From Polaromonas sp. (lineage in GTDB: Bacteria; Pseudomonadota; Gammaproteobacteria; Burkholderiales; Burkholderiaceae_C): a stretch of DNA of 64,000 bases. How positions within the stretch are numbered: position 1 is the first letter of the stretch; each line of letters starts with the position of its first letter. Both the position numbers and the translations under genes were made by a program. The stretch covers positions 310,001-374,000 of the forward strand of contig NZ_JABBPE010000008.1 of the NCBI RefSeq assembly GCF_012927455.1. Direction: 5' to 3'. Below the pieces are notes generated by a model that was not told where the DNA came from, searched no databases, and was given only the letters and a program-made list of their open reading frames with translations. Shown piece after piece: positions 28,743 to 38,252 of the stretch.

Positions 28743-31256
28743 TCAAATTAGCGGCAACAGGCGGATCACGCCCATGCCGATCAGCCCCTGCAGCGTCACG
28801 TAGTGCCAAAGCAGCACGGTGTTGTCGAGCGACGCGCGCGCAGCGGGCAGCAATTTTCCGCTCCAGCTGCGCGCGCAGACGTACAGCCCCATCACCAACA
28901 GCACGGCAACATGAAAGCCTTGCCAGGCCAGCAGCGCGGCAATGGTGGCGCTCCAGGCGTTGGCGACCGGTTGCAGCCGGGCGAGCTGCTGGCCCCAGAA
29001 GTCGGCGCCTGCGGCTGCCAGCAGGCACAGCAGCGCCAGTAGCACCAACGCCCAGACGCCGGCTGGGTGCGTTCGGCCCAGTAGCCTTTTCGCCCCGGCC
29101 ATGGCGGCCGATCCGGCCAGCAGCAGCCCCGCCGCGACAACAGGCCATTGCCAGGGCGGCAGGCTGGCGCCGGGCGGCGGGCAGACCTCGGCGGCCATCG
29201 CGACATGCACATGGGCAAACAGCAGCGACGCAAACACCGTGGCATCGACACACAGCAAGATGACCATGGCCCACCACGAATGCGAGGCGCTGCCTTGTGC
29301 GCCCACCGGCAAAAACACGCCGTCGGCGACCTCGACTCGCGCGCTGTGCTGCGGGTTGTCGGACTGCCACAGCCAGACGACGATGGCGGCAACCGCAGTG
29401 ACTCCGCAAGCCAATGCGAGCGCAATCCACTCGACGGTCAGCAGCAGGAAAAAGCCCGCCGTTCCAGCGGCGGCAATCAGCGGCCACCAGCTGTCGCCCG
29501 GAATAATCAAAAGATGCTGCGGCACGGCGTCGCGCCAGCTGGTCACCAGCGTTTCGCGGCGGCCCGAAGTCGTGCCGGGCAGAAAATGCCGGCCCGCCAC
29601 CACCTCTTCAGCCAGTTGCGGCTGGCTCCACAAGGGTTCGCGCGATGAAATCTGCGGAATGCTGCGAAAGCCGTAATCGCCCTGCGGCAACCACTCCAGC
29701 GTCGGCGCCTGCCACGGGTTGCCATGTGCCACTTCCTTTTTAAAACCGGTCCGCGCAGCGTCTATAAAAAACAGCAGGACGCCGAGCGCCAGTACAAAGG
29801 CACCCACGCTCGACATCATGTTCAGCGCGTTCCAGCCCAGGTCGCCGGCGTAGCTGTAAACACGGCGCGGCATGCCCAGCAGCCCGCTGATGTGCATCGG
29901 GAAAAATGCCAGGTTGAAGCCGCCGAACATCAGAGCGAAGACCCAGCACGCCAGCCGCTCGGACAGGCCATGGCCGTTGATCAGCGGCGCCCAGTAGTAC
30001 AGGCCCGCAAACACCGGAAACACCATGCCGCCTATCAGCACATAGTGAAAATGCGCGACGATGAAATAGGTGTCGTGCGCCTGCCAGTTGAACGGCAGCA
30101 CCGCCACCATCACGCCGGTGAGGCCGCCCAGCACAAAAATAAAGTGAAAGCCGAGCAAAAACAGCGTCGGCGCGTTGAGCTGCACGCGGCCTTTCCAGAA
30201 CGTGGCGATCCAGGCAAATACCTGCACGCCGCTGGGAATGGCGACGGCAAAACTGGCGACTGACACCAGGTGCATGGCCAGGGGGCTCAAGCCGACCGTG
30301 AGCATATGGTGCGCCCACAGCAGCAGGCTGATGGCGCCGACGGCAATCAGCGCAATGACGATGGCGCGGTGTGCTACCAGCGGCGTTTTGGCCATGGCCG
30401 GCACCATCATCGAGACCATGCCGGCGGCCGGCAAAAAGATGATGTAGACCTCGGGATGGCCAAAAAACCAGAACAGGTGCTGCCACAACAGCGGGTCGCC
30501 GCCGCGCGCCGCAATGAAAAACGGCCAGTCGTAGGCGCGTTCCAGTTCCAGCAGCAGCGTGCCGGCAATGATGGCCGGAAAGGCAAAAACGATCATGAAC
30601 GCGGTCACCAGCATGGCCCAGGCAAACAGCGGCATGCGGCCGAGCGTCATGCCGGGCGCGCGCGTCATCAGGATGCCGATGATCAGCTCGATCGCGCCGG
30701 CAATCGCCGAGATTTCGATAAAGCCTATGCCCAGCAACCAGAAATCGGCGCCCACGCCGGGCGAATATTCCTTGCCGCTGAGCGGCGGGTACATGAACCA
30801 GCCGCTGTCGGGCGACACGCCAAAAAAGATCGTGCAGAAAAATGCCAGCCCGCCAATCGCGTAAGCCCAGAACGCATAGGCGCTCAGGCGCGGAAACGGC
30901 AGGTCGCGCGCGCCCAGCATGCTGGGCAGCAGGTAGACGGCAATCGCCTCGACCACCGGAACGGCAAACAAGAACATCATCACCGTGCCGTGCATGGTGA
31001 AGATCTGGTTGTAGGTCTGCGCGCTCAGCAGCGTGTTGTCGGGCAGCGCCAGCTGGGCGCGGATCATCAGCCCCAGCACGCCGGCCAGCACGAAAAACAG
31101 CAGCGCGGTGGCGATGTACCAAAGGCCCACGTGGCTGTTGTTGACGGCGGAAAAATGACGCCAGCCGCTGGGCGATTTCCAGGCGAGTTCCAGCTGCGCC
31201 AGCTCATTCGGCGGGCGCGGCAGGCTGGATGGCAGCTGGCGTCCGTCATCGGTCAC
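28743..31256 (-). CDS. Haem-copper oxidase subunit I/III fusion
   Basis: An 837-aa membrane protein. Residues about 1-540 are subunit I: FTMHGTVMMFLFAVP, WFFGHPEVYIIFLPAAGM (Cu ligand His267, Glu269, Tyr271), WAHHML (Cu-B ligands), and DTYFIVAHFHYVLIGG (haem ligands). Residues about 600-837 are a subunit III domain (SHSWWAMVILLCVDATVFASLLFAHVHV; WQGFHVAVLLVMGLYV). The K-channel lysine in PTGIKVFSW of A-type oxidases is Gln345 here (PSGVQVFAW). The start is a GTG that overlaps the subunit II stop (GTGA). Together with the next two genes it encodes an alternative terminal oxidase, comparable to CoxMN-type systems. Confidence 0.92.
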   Translation of the reverse strand: MTDDGRQLPSSLPRPPNELAQLELAWKSPSGWRHFSAVNNSHVGLWYIATALLFFVLAGVLGLMIRAQLALPDNTLLSAQTYNQIFTMHGTVMMFLFAVPVVEAIAVYLLPSMLGARDLPFPRLSAYAFWAYAIGGLAFFCTIFFGVSPDSGWFMYPPLSGKEYSPGVGADFWLLGIGFIEISAIAGAIELIIGILMTRAPGMTLGRMPLFAWAMLVTAFMIVFAFPAIIAGTLLLELERAYDWPFFIAARGGDPLLWQHLFWFFGHPEVYIIFLPAAGMVSMMVPAMAKTPLVAHRAIVIALIAVGAISLLLWAHHMLTVGLSPLAMHLVSVASFAVAIPSGVQVFAWIATFWKGRVQLNAPTLFLLGFHFIFVLGGLTGVMVAVLPFNWQAHDTYFIVAHFHYVLIGGMVFPVFAGLYYWAPLINGHGLSERLACWVFALMFGGFNLAFFPMHISGLLGMPRRVYSYAGDLGWNALNMMSSVGAFVLALGVLLFFIDAARTGFKKEVAHGNPWQAPTLEWLPQGDYGFRSIPQISSREPLWSQPQLAEEVVAGRHFLPGTTSGRRETLVTSWRDAVPQHLLIIPGDSWWPLIAAAGTAGFFLLLTVEWIALALACGVTAVAAIVVWLWQSDNPQHSARVEVADGVFLPVGAQGSASHSWWAMVILLCVDATVFASLLFAHVHVAMAAEVCPPPGASLPPWQWPVVAAGLLLAGSAAMAGAKRLLGRTHPAGVWALVLLALLCLLAAAGADFWGQQLARLQPVANAWSATIAALLAWQGFHVAVLLVMGLYVCARSWSGKLLPAARASLDNTVLLWHYVTLQGLIGMGVIRLLPLI

Positions 31257-32203
31257 CGCAGCTGCTCCAGGTAGGCGGCCAGCGCGCTCAGCGTGGCGCT
31301 GTCCATGTCTTTTGACGACGGCATGCGCGCGCCCGGTTTGATGGCCTGCGTGTTGGCGATCCAGTGCGCCATGCTGCCGGCCTGGTTGGGCAGCGTGCCC
31401 GCGCCCAGATAAAGGCGGCTGCCGACATGCGTCAGGTCCGGACCGAGCCGGCCTTGCTCGGCGACGCCCCGAACGCTGTGACAGGCATTGCAGCGCTGCG
31501 CCAGAAAGGCCTGCCGGCCGCGCTCAATCAGCGGCGCACTGGGGCCGGTTGGCGCTGCGGCCGGCCTGGCTTGCGCGGCCAGCCAGGCGTCGAACGCGGC
31601 AGGCGCCTGCGCCACCACATGCAGCGCCATGCGGGCGTGCTGCTCGCCGCAGTATTCGGCGCACTGGCCGCGATAAACGCCGGCCTGGCGGGCCTCGACC
31701 AGCAGGTGGTTGACGCGCCCCGGCACCATGTCCATCTTGCCGGCCAGCGCTGGCACCCAGAAGCTGTGAATCACATCCGGGCTGCTCAGGCCCAGCCAGA
31801 CCGGGCGATCAAGGGGCAGATGCAGTTCATTGGCCAGCGTGACGTCCTGACCGCTGGCCGGGTCGCGGTAGCGCACTTCCCACCACCACATGTGCGCCGT
31901 GATGCCGACGATGAGCGCGCCGGCAGGCGGCTGCGCCAGCCAGCCGGGCGTTTGCAGGTTGCTGTAGGCATACAGGCTGGTCAGCACGGCGAGCGGAAAA
32001 ACCACCCCGCCGCCAATGATCCAGAGCCTGGGGCGCACCGGCTGGGTAGCGCGCCGCAACACGGCCCAGGCCAGCAGGCCCATCACGCCGGCAAAAATTA
32101 AGGCCGCCCCGACAAACAGCAGCCAGCTCAGGCTGGCGATGCTGCCGGCGGCGCTGCCAGCGGGCGACAGCACCGATTGAAGCTGGCCGGCGAAGGCACT
32201 CAC
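31253..32203 (-). CDS. Cytochrome c oxidase subunit II with fused cytochrome c
   Basis: A 316-aa protein. Two N-terminal membrane helices (SLSWLLFVGAALIFAGVMGL; LWIIGGGVVFPLAVLTSLYA) precede the periplasmic Cu-A cupredoxin domain (SSPDVIHSFWVPALAGKMDM; GQCAEYCGEQHARM, all Cu-A ligands present). A C-terminal cytochrome c domain follows, with RCNACHSVRG and the axial Met in KPGARMPSSKDM. It accepts electrons and passes them to subunit I. GTG start, overlapping the upstream cytochrome stop by four bases. Confidence 0.92.
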   Translation of the reverse strand: MSAFAGQLQSVLSPAGSAAGSIASLSWLLFVGAALIFAGVMGLLAWAVLRRATQPVRPRLWIIGGGVVFPLAVLTSLYAYSNLQTPGWLAQPPAGALIVGITAHMWWWEVRYRDPASGQDVTLANELHLPLDRPVWLGLSSPDVIHSFWVPALAGKMDMVPGRVNHLLVEARQAGVYRGQCAEYCGEQHARMALHVVAQAPAAFDAWLAAQARPAAAPTGPSAPLIERGRQAFLAQRCNACHSVRGVAEQGRLGPDLTHVGSRLYLGAGTLPNQAGSMAHWIANTQAIKPGARMPSSKDMDSATLSALAAYLEQLR

Positions 32204-32622
32204 TGAAGACTTCCGAGGTAGGCCGCCATGTGGCGCGCGTCAGCCGGCGACACGCCCATGCTGGGCATGGCGGTATCGGGCACCAGCGCGGCGGGCGCGG
32301 CGATCCAGCGGGCCAGCAGGTCCGGGCCGTTGGGCAGATGGCCTGCGATGTAGCTGCGTTTGCCAAAAGCCTCCAGCGAGGGTCCGAGGCGACCGCGCGC
32401 CGCCGCCACGCCGGGAATGGTGTGGCAACTGCCGCACTGGTACTGCGCCAGCAGGCGTTGGCCGCGCACAAGGTCGGCGGCACGGCTGTTCGAAGCGGAT
32501 TTGGCGTCGCAGCCTGCAATGCCGCCCATCAGCAGCCCCAGCAGCAGCGCGCAGACGCGGGCGGCGGCCGGCTTGGCTGCGCGAGTTGCCAAGCATGCAA
32601 AAGACATGACCGTGCCGTCCAT
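32200..32622 (-). CDS. Lipoprotein-type cytochrome c
   Basis: A monohaem cytochrome of about 140 aa and first gene of the oxidase operon. A hydrophobic signal ends in GGIAGC, a lipobox, so it is probably membrane-anchored. The haem motif is QYQCGSCHTIPGV and the distal Met lies in DTAMPSMGVS. It likely donates electrons to subunit II. The start is uncertain: ATG 32622 or 32607, with an upstream TTG at 32640. Its C-terminal half resembles that of the diheme cytochrome encoded divergently at 32716, which suggests a shared origin. Confidence 0.82.
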   Translation of the reverse strand: MDGTVMSFACLATRAAKPAAARVCALLLGLLMGGIAGCDAKSASNSRAADLVRGQRLLAQYQCGSCHTIPGVAAARGRLGPSLEAFGKRSYIAGHLPNGPDLLARWIAAPAALVPDTAMPSMGVSPADARHMAAYLGSLQ

Positions 32623-32715
32623 AAACGCATTTTTCTGCAAAGGCGCGCAGGTTCATGAAGGACAACGCCGATAGTTGACTACAAGAACCAGGCAGTGGCG
32701 GCAAAATGCTCAGCC

Positions 32716-33552
32716 ATGAAAGCAGCTCCCGCACTGTCAATTGCCGCCGTCCTGCTGACGGCGCTGGCGGCGGGCGCAGGCTTGCTGGTGATTTACTCCG
32801 GCGTCTACAACGTTGCCGCCACTTCGCAGCACCTGCAGCCGGTCTATTCGCTGTTGGAGATCGCCCTGCGCCATTCGGTGCGGCTGCGCGCCCGCCAAAT
32901 TGAGACCCCGGCGCTGGACGAGCCCGAGCGCATCCAGCGCGGTGCCCTGCTGTTCCACGGCAAGTGCGTGCAATGCCACGGCGCGCCCGGTGTGGCGCAA
33001 GGCGACATCGGCAAAAGCATGCAGCCCCTGCCCGGTCCGCTGGTCGATGCCATGCAGCGCTGGCGCCCGCGCGAGATTTACTGGATCACCCGCCACGGCA
33101 TCAAGATGACCGGCATGCCCGCCTGGGAGTTCAGGCTGGACGATGCACAGCTGTGGGACGTGGTGGCTTTTGTACAGCGCCTGCCGGGGCTGACGCCGCA
33201 AGACTATGCCCAGGCCACGCGCGGTGCGGCGCTCCCCACCAATCCAGCGCCAGCTGACGAGCAACGCCTGCTTCCTTCTGCCGAACGCGGACGCCTGGCC
33301 CTGACCCAGTACGCCTGCAACGCCTGCCACACCATTCCCGGCATCACTGGTTCATCGCCCCAGGTCGGGCCGCCGCTCAAGGGCCTGGCCAGCCGCCGCG
33401 TCATTGCTGGCAAGCTGATCAACACGCCCGACAACCTGGTCAAGTGGCTGCGTCATCCCAAAGCCGTGAAACCGCTGACCGCCATGCCCGACATGGGCGT
33501 GAGCGAGGCAGATGCGCGCGACATGGCGGCCTATCTGAGCACCTTGCACTAG
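32716..33552 (+). CDS. Diheme c-type cytochrome
   Basis: A membrane-anchored periplasmic protein of 278 aa. The N-terminal helix (ALSIAAVLLTALAAGAGLLVIYSG) is followed by two cytochrome c domains with KCVQCHGAPGV (about residue 80) and YACNACHTIPGI (about 200). Candidate axial methionines lie in MTGMPAWEF and TAMPDMGVS. It is divergent from the oxidase operon across 93 bp and probably feeds electrons to it. ATG 32716 is chosen over 32695 because it opens directly with the signal-anchor. Confidence 0.88.
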   Translation: MKAAPALSIAAVLLTALAAGAGLLVIYSGVYNVAATSQHLQPVYSLLEIALRHSVRLRARQIETPALDEPERIQRGALLFHGKCVQCHGAPGVAQGDIGKSMQPLPGPLVDAMQRWRPREIYWITRHGIKMTGMPAWEFRLDDAQLWDVVAFVQRLPGLTPQDYAQATRGAALPTNPAPADEQRLLPSAERGRLALTQYACNACHTIPGITGSSPQVGPPLKGLASRRVIAGKLINTPDNLVKWLRHPKAVKPLTAMPDMGVSEADARDMAAYLSTLH

Positions 33553-33568
33553 TTGCAGAAAACAGATT

Positions 33569-33616
33569 GCTATTTAATTGATAGCTAGTTACGAGCGTCC
33601 AGCGGGGGCTAGAGGC
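33569..33616 (+). repeat. Degenerate dispersed repeat
   Basis: GCTATTTAATTGATAGC is intact and the second block is diverged (GAGCGTCCAGCGGGGGCTAG, then AGGC). It lies 17 bp after the diheme cytochrome stop. Confidence 0.6.
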
Positions 33617-33972
33617 ATATTTCATCATCAAAAAAAGCTTGGGGTCAGGTCCTTTATTCCTACTTTTCAGAGCAGAAAAGCTGAGGCAACGCAAAAGTTA
33701 TGGCGATGAGAGACACGAGTTTCCTGCACCTCAATGCCGCAATGGCCTGCAAATACTCTGGCCTCTCCCATTAGCTTCAAGTATGAAATCAGCCTCCAGC
33801 CCCGGCAAACCGCGCGTAAACAGCTATGAAATAAATAGCAAACCTCGCATTCGCGCTGGTGGCCGACCTCACTGACGCAAAGCATTGATAGAACAATCCC
33901 GGGCTTGCTATCTGCTTGAATCGCTCGCACACCCAACCACCCAAGCGCCGGGTTTTGCCAAGGACTGCATTC
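33617..33972. other. Gene-free, lower-G+C interval
   Basis: No supported gene. The interval is clearly richer in A and T than its flanks. It starts with TTGGGGTCAGGTCCTTTATT, wording I associate with ends of REP-type or small transposon remnants. Short frames (for example 33639-33875) have no recognisable protein features. It is bounded on both sides by dispersed repeats. Confidence 0.4.
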
Positions 33973-34034
33973 GCTATCATTTCAATAGCTTATTGCGCCC
34001 GTAGCTATTGGGCTAGGGGCTTATTTAGCCCCTA
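33973..34034 (+). repeat. Dispersed repeat plus adjoining hairpin
   Basis: A near-consensus copy: GCTATCATTTCAATAGC, then GCGCCCGTAGCTATTGGGC. It is followed by TAGGGGCT/AGCCCCTA, an 8-bp stem at 34014-34034, just before the ffh stop. It probably marks the shared 3' region of the cytochrome and ffh transcripts. Confidence 0.75.
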
Positions 34035-34045
34035 AAATCAGCTCA

Positions 34046-35404
34046 TCAGAACTTCGGCATGCCTTTCATGCCGCCCATGCGCTTCATCATCTTCATCATG
34101 CCGCTGCCCTTCATCTTTTTCATCATGCCCTGCATCTGCTCAAACTCCTTGAGCAGGCGGTTGACTTCCTGAACCTGCACACCTGAGCCGGCAGCAATGC
34201 GGCGTTTGCGCGTGGCCTTTATCAGCTCAGGCTTGCGGCGCTCCAGTGGCGTCATGCTCTGGATGATGCCTTCCTTGCGCTTGATGTCTTTTTCGGCCTT
34301 TTCCATGTCGACCTGACCGGCCTTGGCCGCCATTTGCGCCGGCAGCTTTTCCAGCAGGCTGGACAGGCCGCCCATGTTTTTCATCTGTTGCAGCTGGCTC
34401 AGGAAATCGCTGAGGTCAAAACCGTCGCCGGACTTGATCTTGGCGGCGAGCTTTTGCGCTGCGGCCATGTCCACCCCGGCCGCCACCTGCTCGACCAGCG
34501 CGACGATGTCGCCCATGCCCAGAATGCGGCCGGCGTGGCGCTCGGCGTCAAACACTTCGAGACCGTCAAGCTTTTCGCTGGTGCCGGCAAACTTGATCGG
34601 TGCGCCGGTAATTTGCCGCACCGACAGCGCCGCACCGCCGCGCGAGTCGCCGTCGGTCTTGGTCAGGATGATGCCGGTCAGCGGCAGCGCTTCCTTGAAG
34701 GCCTTGGCGGTGTTGACGGCGTCCTGGCCCTGCATGGCATCGACGACGAACAGCGTTTCGACCGGATTGAGCACCGCGTGCAGTTCCCTGATCTCGTTCA
34801 TCAGGGCTTCGTCAATCGCCAGGCGGCCGGCCGTGTCGACCAGCAGCACGTCAAAGAAGTGGCGGCGCGCGTAGTCGAGCGCGGCTTTGGCAATGTCCAC
34901 CGGCTTTTGATCCGGCGTGCTCGGAAACCATTCGGCACCGGCCTGCTTGGTCACCACCTTGAGCTGCTCGATGGCCGCCGGCCGATACACGTCGCCGGAT
35001 ACCGTCAGCACTTTTTTCTTGCGCTTTTCTATCAGGTGCTTGGCCAGCTTGGCCGTCGTGGTGGTTTTGCCGGCGCCCTGCAGACCGGCCATCAGAATCA
35101 CCGCCGGCGGCTGCGCGGCCAGGTTGATGTCGCTGACGCCTTCGCCCATGGTCGCCGCCAGTTCGCGGCTGACGATGCCGACCAGCGCCTGGCCGGGCGA
35201 GAGCGAGCCCATCACTTCCTGGCCGAGTGCCTTGTCCTTGACGCGGGCGATGAAGTCGCGCACCACCGGCAACGCCACGTCGGCTTCGAGCAGCGCCATG
35301 CGCACTTCGCGCAGCATGTCTTGCACATTGGCTTCGGTGATGCGGGCCTGGCCGCGCATTTCCTTGACGAGGCGCGATAACTTGTCGGTAAGGGCTGAAG
35401 CCAT
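34046..35404 (-). CDS. ffh: Signal recognition particle protein Ffh
   Basis: The SRP GTPase of 452 aa, which binds 4.5S RNA and signal sequences and docks with FtsY. The N domain starts MASALTDKLSRLVKEMRGQA. The G domain contains GLQGAGKTTTTAKLAKHL, DTAGRLAIDE, and TKTDGDSRGGAALS. A methionine-rich M domain ends the protein (MTPLERRKPELIKATRKRRI; MQGMMKKMKGSGMMKMMKRM). ATG 35404 gives the usual start; the frame stays open to 35443. Divergent from ypjD, as in many proteobacteria. Confidence 0.97.
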   Translation of the reverse strand: MASALTDKLSRLVKEMRGQARITEANVQDMLREVRMALLEADVALPVVRDFIARVKDKALGQEVMGSLSPGQALVGIVSRELAATMGEGVSDINLAAQPPAVILMAGLQGAGKTTTTAKLAKHLIEKRKKKVLTVSGDVYRPAAIEQLKVVTKQAGAEWFPSTPDQKPVDIAKAALDYARRHFFDVLLVDTAGRLAIDEALMNEIRELHAVLNPVETLFVVDAMQGQDAVNTAKAFKEALPLTGIILTKTDGDSRGGAALSVRQITGAPIKFAGTSEKLDGLEVFDAERHAGRILGMGDIVALVEQVAAGVDMAAAQKLAAKIKSGDGFDLSDFLSQLQQMKNMGGLSSLLEKLPAQMAAKAGQVDMEKAEKDIKRKEGIIQSMTPLERRKPELIKATRKRRIAAGSGVQVQEVNRLLKEFEQMQGMMKKMKGSGMMKMMKRMGGMKGMPKF

Positions 35405-35483
35405 AGATGGAATCCGGAAATGGAGGCTCCGCGCGGGGAGCAAAAAGGTCTGGGCAGACCTGAGCAGGAGCTAAACTCTAGCG

Positions 35484-36284
35484 ATGATTTTAGCTTTGAG
35501 CGCCTGGTGGGGTTTTGCGGTGGCGGCAGGCGCCGCCATCGCCTATGCGGTCCTTGCGCTGGTCAGCCCGCGCCTGGGCTCAACCACGCTGCGCGGCCTG
35601 TTGCTGGCGGCCTGGTTGTTGCACGCACTGGCCCTGGCCGACGGCCTGCTGGGCGAGCCGCCGCGCTTCGGTTTTGCGCCTGCGCTGTCCATGACGGTCT
35701 GGCTGGTGCTGACGGTGTATGCGATTGAAAGCCGGCTGTTTCCGCAGCTGCGGCCGCATTGGGCGTTGGCCGGACTGGGCAGCGCCGCCGTCATCGTGAC
35801 GGTGATTTTCCCTGGCACCAGCTACCACGTCATCGCGTCGCCCTGGTTGCCGCTGCACTGGGCTTTGGGCATTGCCTCGTATGGGCTGTTTGCCGCCGCG
35901 GTAGTGCATGGCTGGCTGATGAACCGCTCCGAACGCGCGATCCGGCTGGCAGTGCCCACCGATGCCGGCGTGCCGCTGCTGACGCTGGAACGCCTGACCT
36001 TTCGTTTCGTCGAAGCGGGTTTTGTGCTGTTGTCGGCGACCTTGCTGGTCGGCTGGCTGTTTGCAGAAACGCTTTACGGGCCGGGGCTGGCGTGGAAGTG
36101 GAACCACAAGACAATATTTTCAGTGCTGGCATGGCTGACCTTTGCCGGTCTGCTGGCCGGGCGCGCCCGCCTGGGCTGGCGTGGCCACCAGGCGGTTCGG
36201 TTGCTGTACCTGGGCTCGGGCTTGCTGCTGTTGGGTTACGCCGGCTCACGCTTTGTTCTAGAACTCATCCTGAAGCGCGCATGA
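35484..36284 (+). CDS. ypjD: CcsA/YpjD-family inner membrane protein
   Basis: A polytopic membrane protein of 266 aa with about eight helices. It belongs to the CcsA/CcmC-like haem-handling superfamily: the conserved region reads PLHWALGIASYGLFAAAVVHGW, and the later block LAWKWNHKTIFSVLAWLTFAGLL carries a further conserved His. The ffh/ypjD back-to-back order is shared with E. coli. A role in cytochrome c biogenesis is possible but has not been shown for this branch. Confidence 0.88.
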   Translation: MILALSAWWGFAVAAGAAIAYAVLALVSPRLGSTTLRGLLLAAWLLHALALADGLLGEPPRFGFAPALSMTVWLVLTVYAIESRLFPQLRPHWALAGLGSAAVIVTVIFPGTSYHVIASPWLPLHWALGIASYGLFAAAVVHGWLMNRSERAIRLAVPTDAGVPLLTLERLTFRFVEAGFVLLSATLLVGWLFAETLYGPGLAWKWNHKTIFSVLAWLTFAGLLAGRARLGWRGHQAVRLLYLGSGLLLLGYAGSRFVLELILKRA

Positions 36285-36529
36285 ACATGAAGTACCTGCT
36301 GGTCACGGCGCTGATAGTGGTCGTTTTCTGGCTCTGGCGCCACAACCGGGAGGCCGACCGAAACGAGGCGCAGCGTAGCCGCCAGCGCCCGCCCGCCAAG
36401 CCATCGCATGAAGTCACCGAGGTGGTGGCCTGCGCAGTCTGCCAGGTGCATCTGCCGCGCTCCGATGCCCTGCCTGGCCCTAACGGTTTTTACTGCAGCG
36501 ATGCGCATCGCCGCCAAGCCGGGGGCTGA
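36281..36529 (+). CDS. PP0621-family small membrane protein
   Basis: An 82-aa protein that starts MNMKYLLVTALIVVVFWLW, a single membrane helix, followed by a basic linker (RHNREADRNEAQRSRQR). A cysteine motif follows: VACAVCQVHLPRSD...FYCSDAHRRQAG, a likely zinc site. Its ATG overlaps the ypjD stop (ATGA), and pilS begins directly after its own stop, so it is within a ypjD-PP0621-pilS-pilR operon. The function is unknown; the gene is regularly found upstream of pilS in betaproteobacteria. Confidence 0.85.
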   Translation: MNMKYLLVTALIVVVFWLWRHNREADRNEAQRSRQRPPAKPSHEVTEVVACAVCQVHLPRSDALPGPNGFYCSDAHRRQAGG

Positions 36530-38248
36530 TTGACTTCCGTAGGCCACTCGTGGCTGGAATCGGCAGAACACGCGTCTGAGAGCCGGCAGGCCACACCCGA
36601 GCTGGGCGCTTTCGGCCGGCTCTGGCGGGTTTTCATGACGGCACGCGTGGCGATTGCCGGCGTGCTGATCGTGCTGCAAGCCTTCATCCATGCCCTGGGC
36701 AATCTGGGCAATCGCTGGTCCATCGCCGTCTGCATTGCCTACCTGTGTGCCACGCTGGCGGTCCGGCTCTGGGCCAGTCCGCGCCCGCCGCGAAGCAGCT
36801 TTGATGCGCAATGGCTGTCCACCATTGGGGTGGACGTGCTGGCGTTTTCGCTGCTCAATTTCCTGCAATCGGGCGGCATCAACTACACCCCGCTGTTCGC
36901 GCTGCCGGTGCTGCTGTCGTCGTTTTTGGGACCTATCCTGCTGGCTTTCGGCACGGCTGCCAGCGTCACGCTGCTGCTGCTGCTCGAAGCCTGGTGGAGC
37001 TCCCTGCCTTCGCTGATTGAATTCAGCGGGCGCTTTCTGCAGTCGGGTCTGAGCGGCACGGGCTTTTTTCTGGTGGCGCTGCTGGCCAACCAGCTGGCCT
37101 TGCGGCTGGCGCGCGAGGAGTATCTGGCCAAGACCAGCGAGTCGGCTGCGCGCATGCAGGGCCAGGTCAATGAGCTGGTGATTGAAGCGCTGGCCGAAGG
37201 CGTGCTGGTGGTCGATGTCCACGGCGTGGTGCGCTCGGCCAATCCCGCTTCCCGGCGCTTGCTGGTCACGCACGATGCGCTGCCAGCCGCCCCTTTCACC
37301 TTCGCCTCTGAAGCGGCCTGGCAACCGCTGCTGGAGCTGATGCAGCACACCTTTGCGACGCGGTCGCCGCAACAGGCAGACCTCAGCCTGCAATCTACCG
37401 CCGGCAACGCCAGAAGACTGCAGGTACGCACCCGCCTGGCTGCCTCGACCAGCGACACGCAAGAGGGCCTGTGCGTGATGTTTCTGGAGGATCTTCGTGA
37501 AATGGAGGCACGCGTGCGTACCGAAAAAATGGCCGCCATGGGCCGCATGTCGGCGGCCGTGGCCCACGAAATCCGCAACCCGCTGGCCGCTATTTCGCAA
37601 GCCAACGCGCTGCTCGAAGAAGACCTGCACGATCCGGCGCAGCTTCAACTCACCACCATGGTCAGGCAAAACGCGCAGCGCCTGGACAAAATTGTTGAGG
37701 AGGTGCTGAACATTTCACGGGCCCAAGGGCAGATCCCCATGCCCCGCACCACCACGCTGTTGCTCGACGAGACGGTGCTGCGCATCGCGGCAGACTGGGC
37801 CAGGCAAGCCGCGGCGGCTCAGCGCCTGCAGCTAAGCCCAGGCTGCGCCCATGCAGCGGTGTGGTTTGAGCCTGAACATTTGCGCCGCCTGCTGATCAAC
37901 CTGCTGGACAATGCCCTGCGCTACGCCAGCACCTCGGCCCACGCAATCGAAGTGGCCACCCAGATGGCGGGAGCCGGACAAGCCCGGCTTTCGGTGTGGA
38001 GCGACGGCAAGCCGCTGGAAAAATCGGTGCAGACGCATCTGTTTGAACCATTTTTCTCCTCCGAAAGCCGCTCCAGCGGTCTCGGCCTGTATATCTGCCG
38101 GGAACTGTGCGAAGGCCACGGCGCGCTGATAGGCTACCAGCGCGTGCTGCGCGCAGGCCTGGAAGGCAATGAATTTTTTGTCTTGTTCAGGCCTGGGTCG
38201 CAGCCCGTTAGCCTTGATCCGCCCGCTTTTGACACACTTCTTGTCTGA
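36530..38248 (+). CDS. pilS: Sensor histidine kinase PilS
   Basis: A membrane kinase of 572 aa that controls type IV pilin transcription through PilR. Six hydrophobic segments fill about residues 35-200 ([60 protein letters not shown]). A PAS domain follows ([20 protein letters not shown]). The H-box is [20 protein letters not shown], the N-box [11 protein letters not shown], and the G2 box [17 protein letters not shown]. The start is a TTG directly after the stop of the upstream gene; a later ATG lies near 36635 but would clip the first helix region. Confidence 0.93.
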   Translation: MTSVGHSWLESAEHASESRQATPELGAFGRLWRVFMTARVAIAGVLIVLQAFIHALGNLGNRWSIAVCIAYLCATLAVRLWASPRPPRSSFDAQWLSTIGVDVLAFSLLNFLQSGGINYTPLFALPVLLSSFLGPILLAFGTAASVTLLLLLEAWWSSLPSLIEFSGRFLQSGLSGTGFFLVALLANQLALRLAREEYLAKTSESAARMQGQVNELVIEALAEGVLVVDVHGVVRSANPASRRLLVTHDALPAAPFTFASEAAWQPLLELMQHTFATRSPQQADLSLQSTAGNARRLQVRTRLAASTSDTQEGLCVMFLEDLREMEARVRTEKMAAMGRMSAAVAHEIRNPLAAISQANALLEEDLHDPAQLQLTTMVRQNAQRLDKIVEEVLNISRAQGQIPMPRTTTLLLDETVLRIAADWARQAAAAQRLQLSPGCAHAAVWFEPEHLRRLLINLLDNALRYASTSAHAIEVATQMAGAGQARLSVWSDGKPLEKSVQTHLFEPFFSSESRSSGLGLYICRELCEGHGALIGYQRVLRAGLEGNEFFVLFRPGSQPVSLDPPAFDTLLV

Positions 38249-38252
38249 GACC

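Noticed and set aside
33639..33875. A 78-codon frame in the low-G+C interval.
   Set aside because: No ribosome-binding site, no recognisable domain, unnatural composition.
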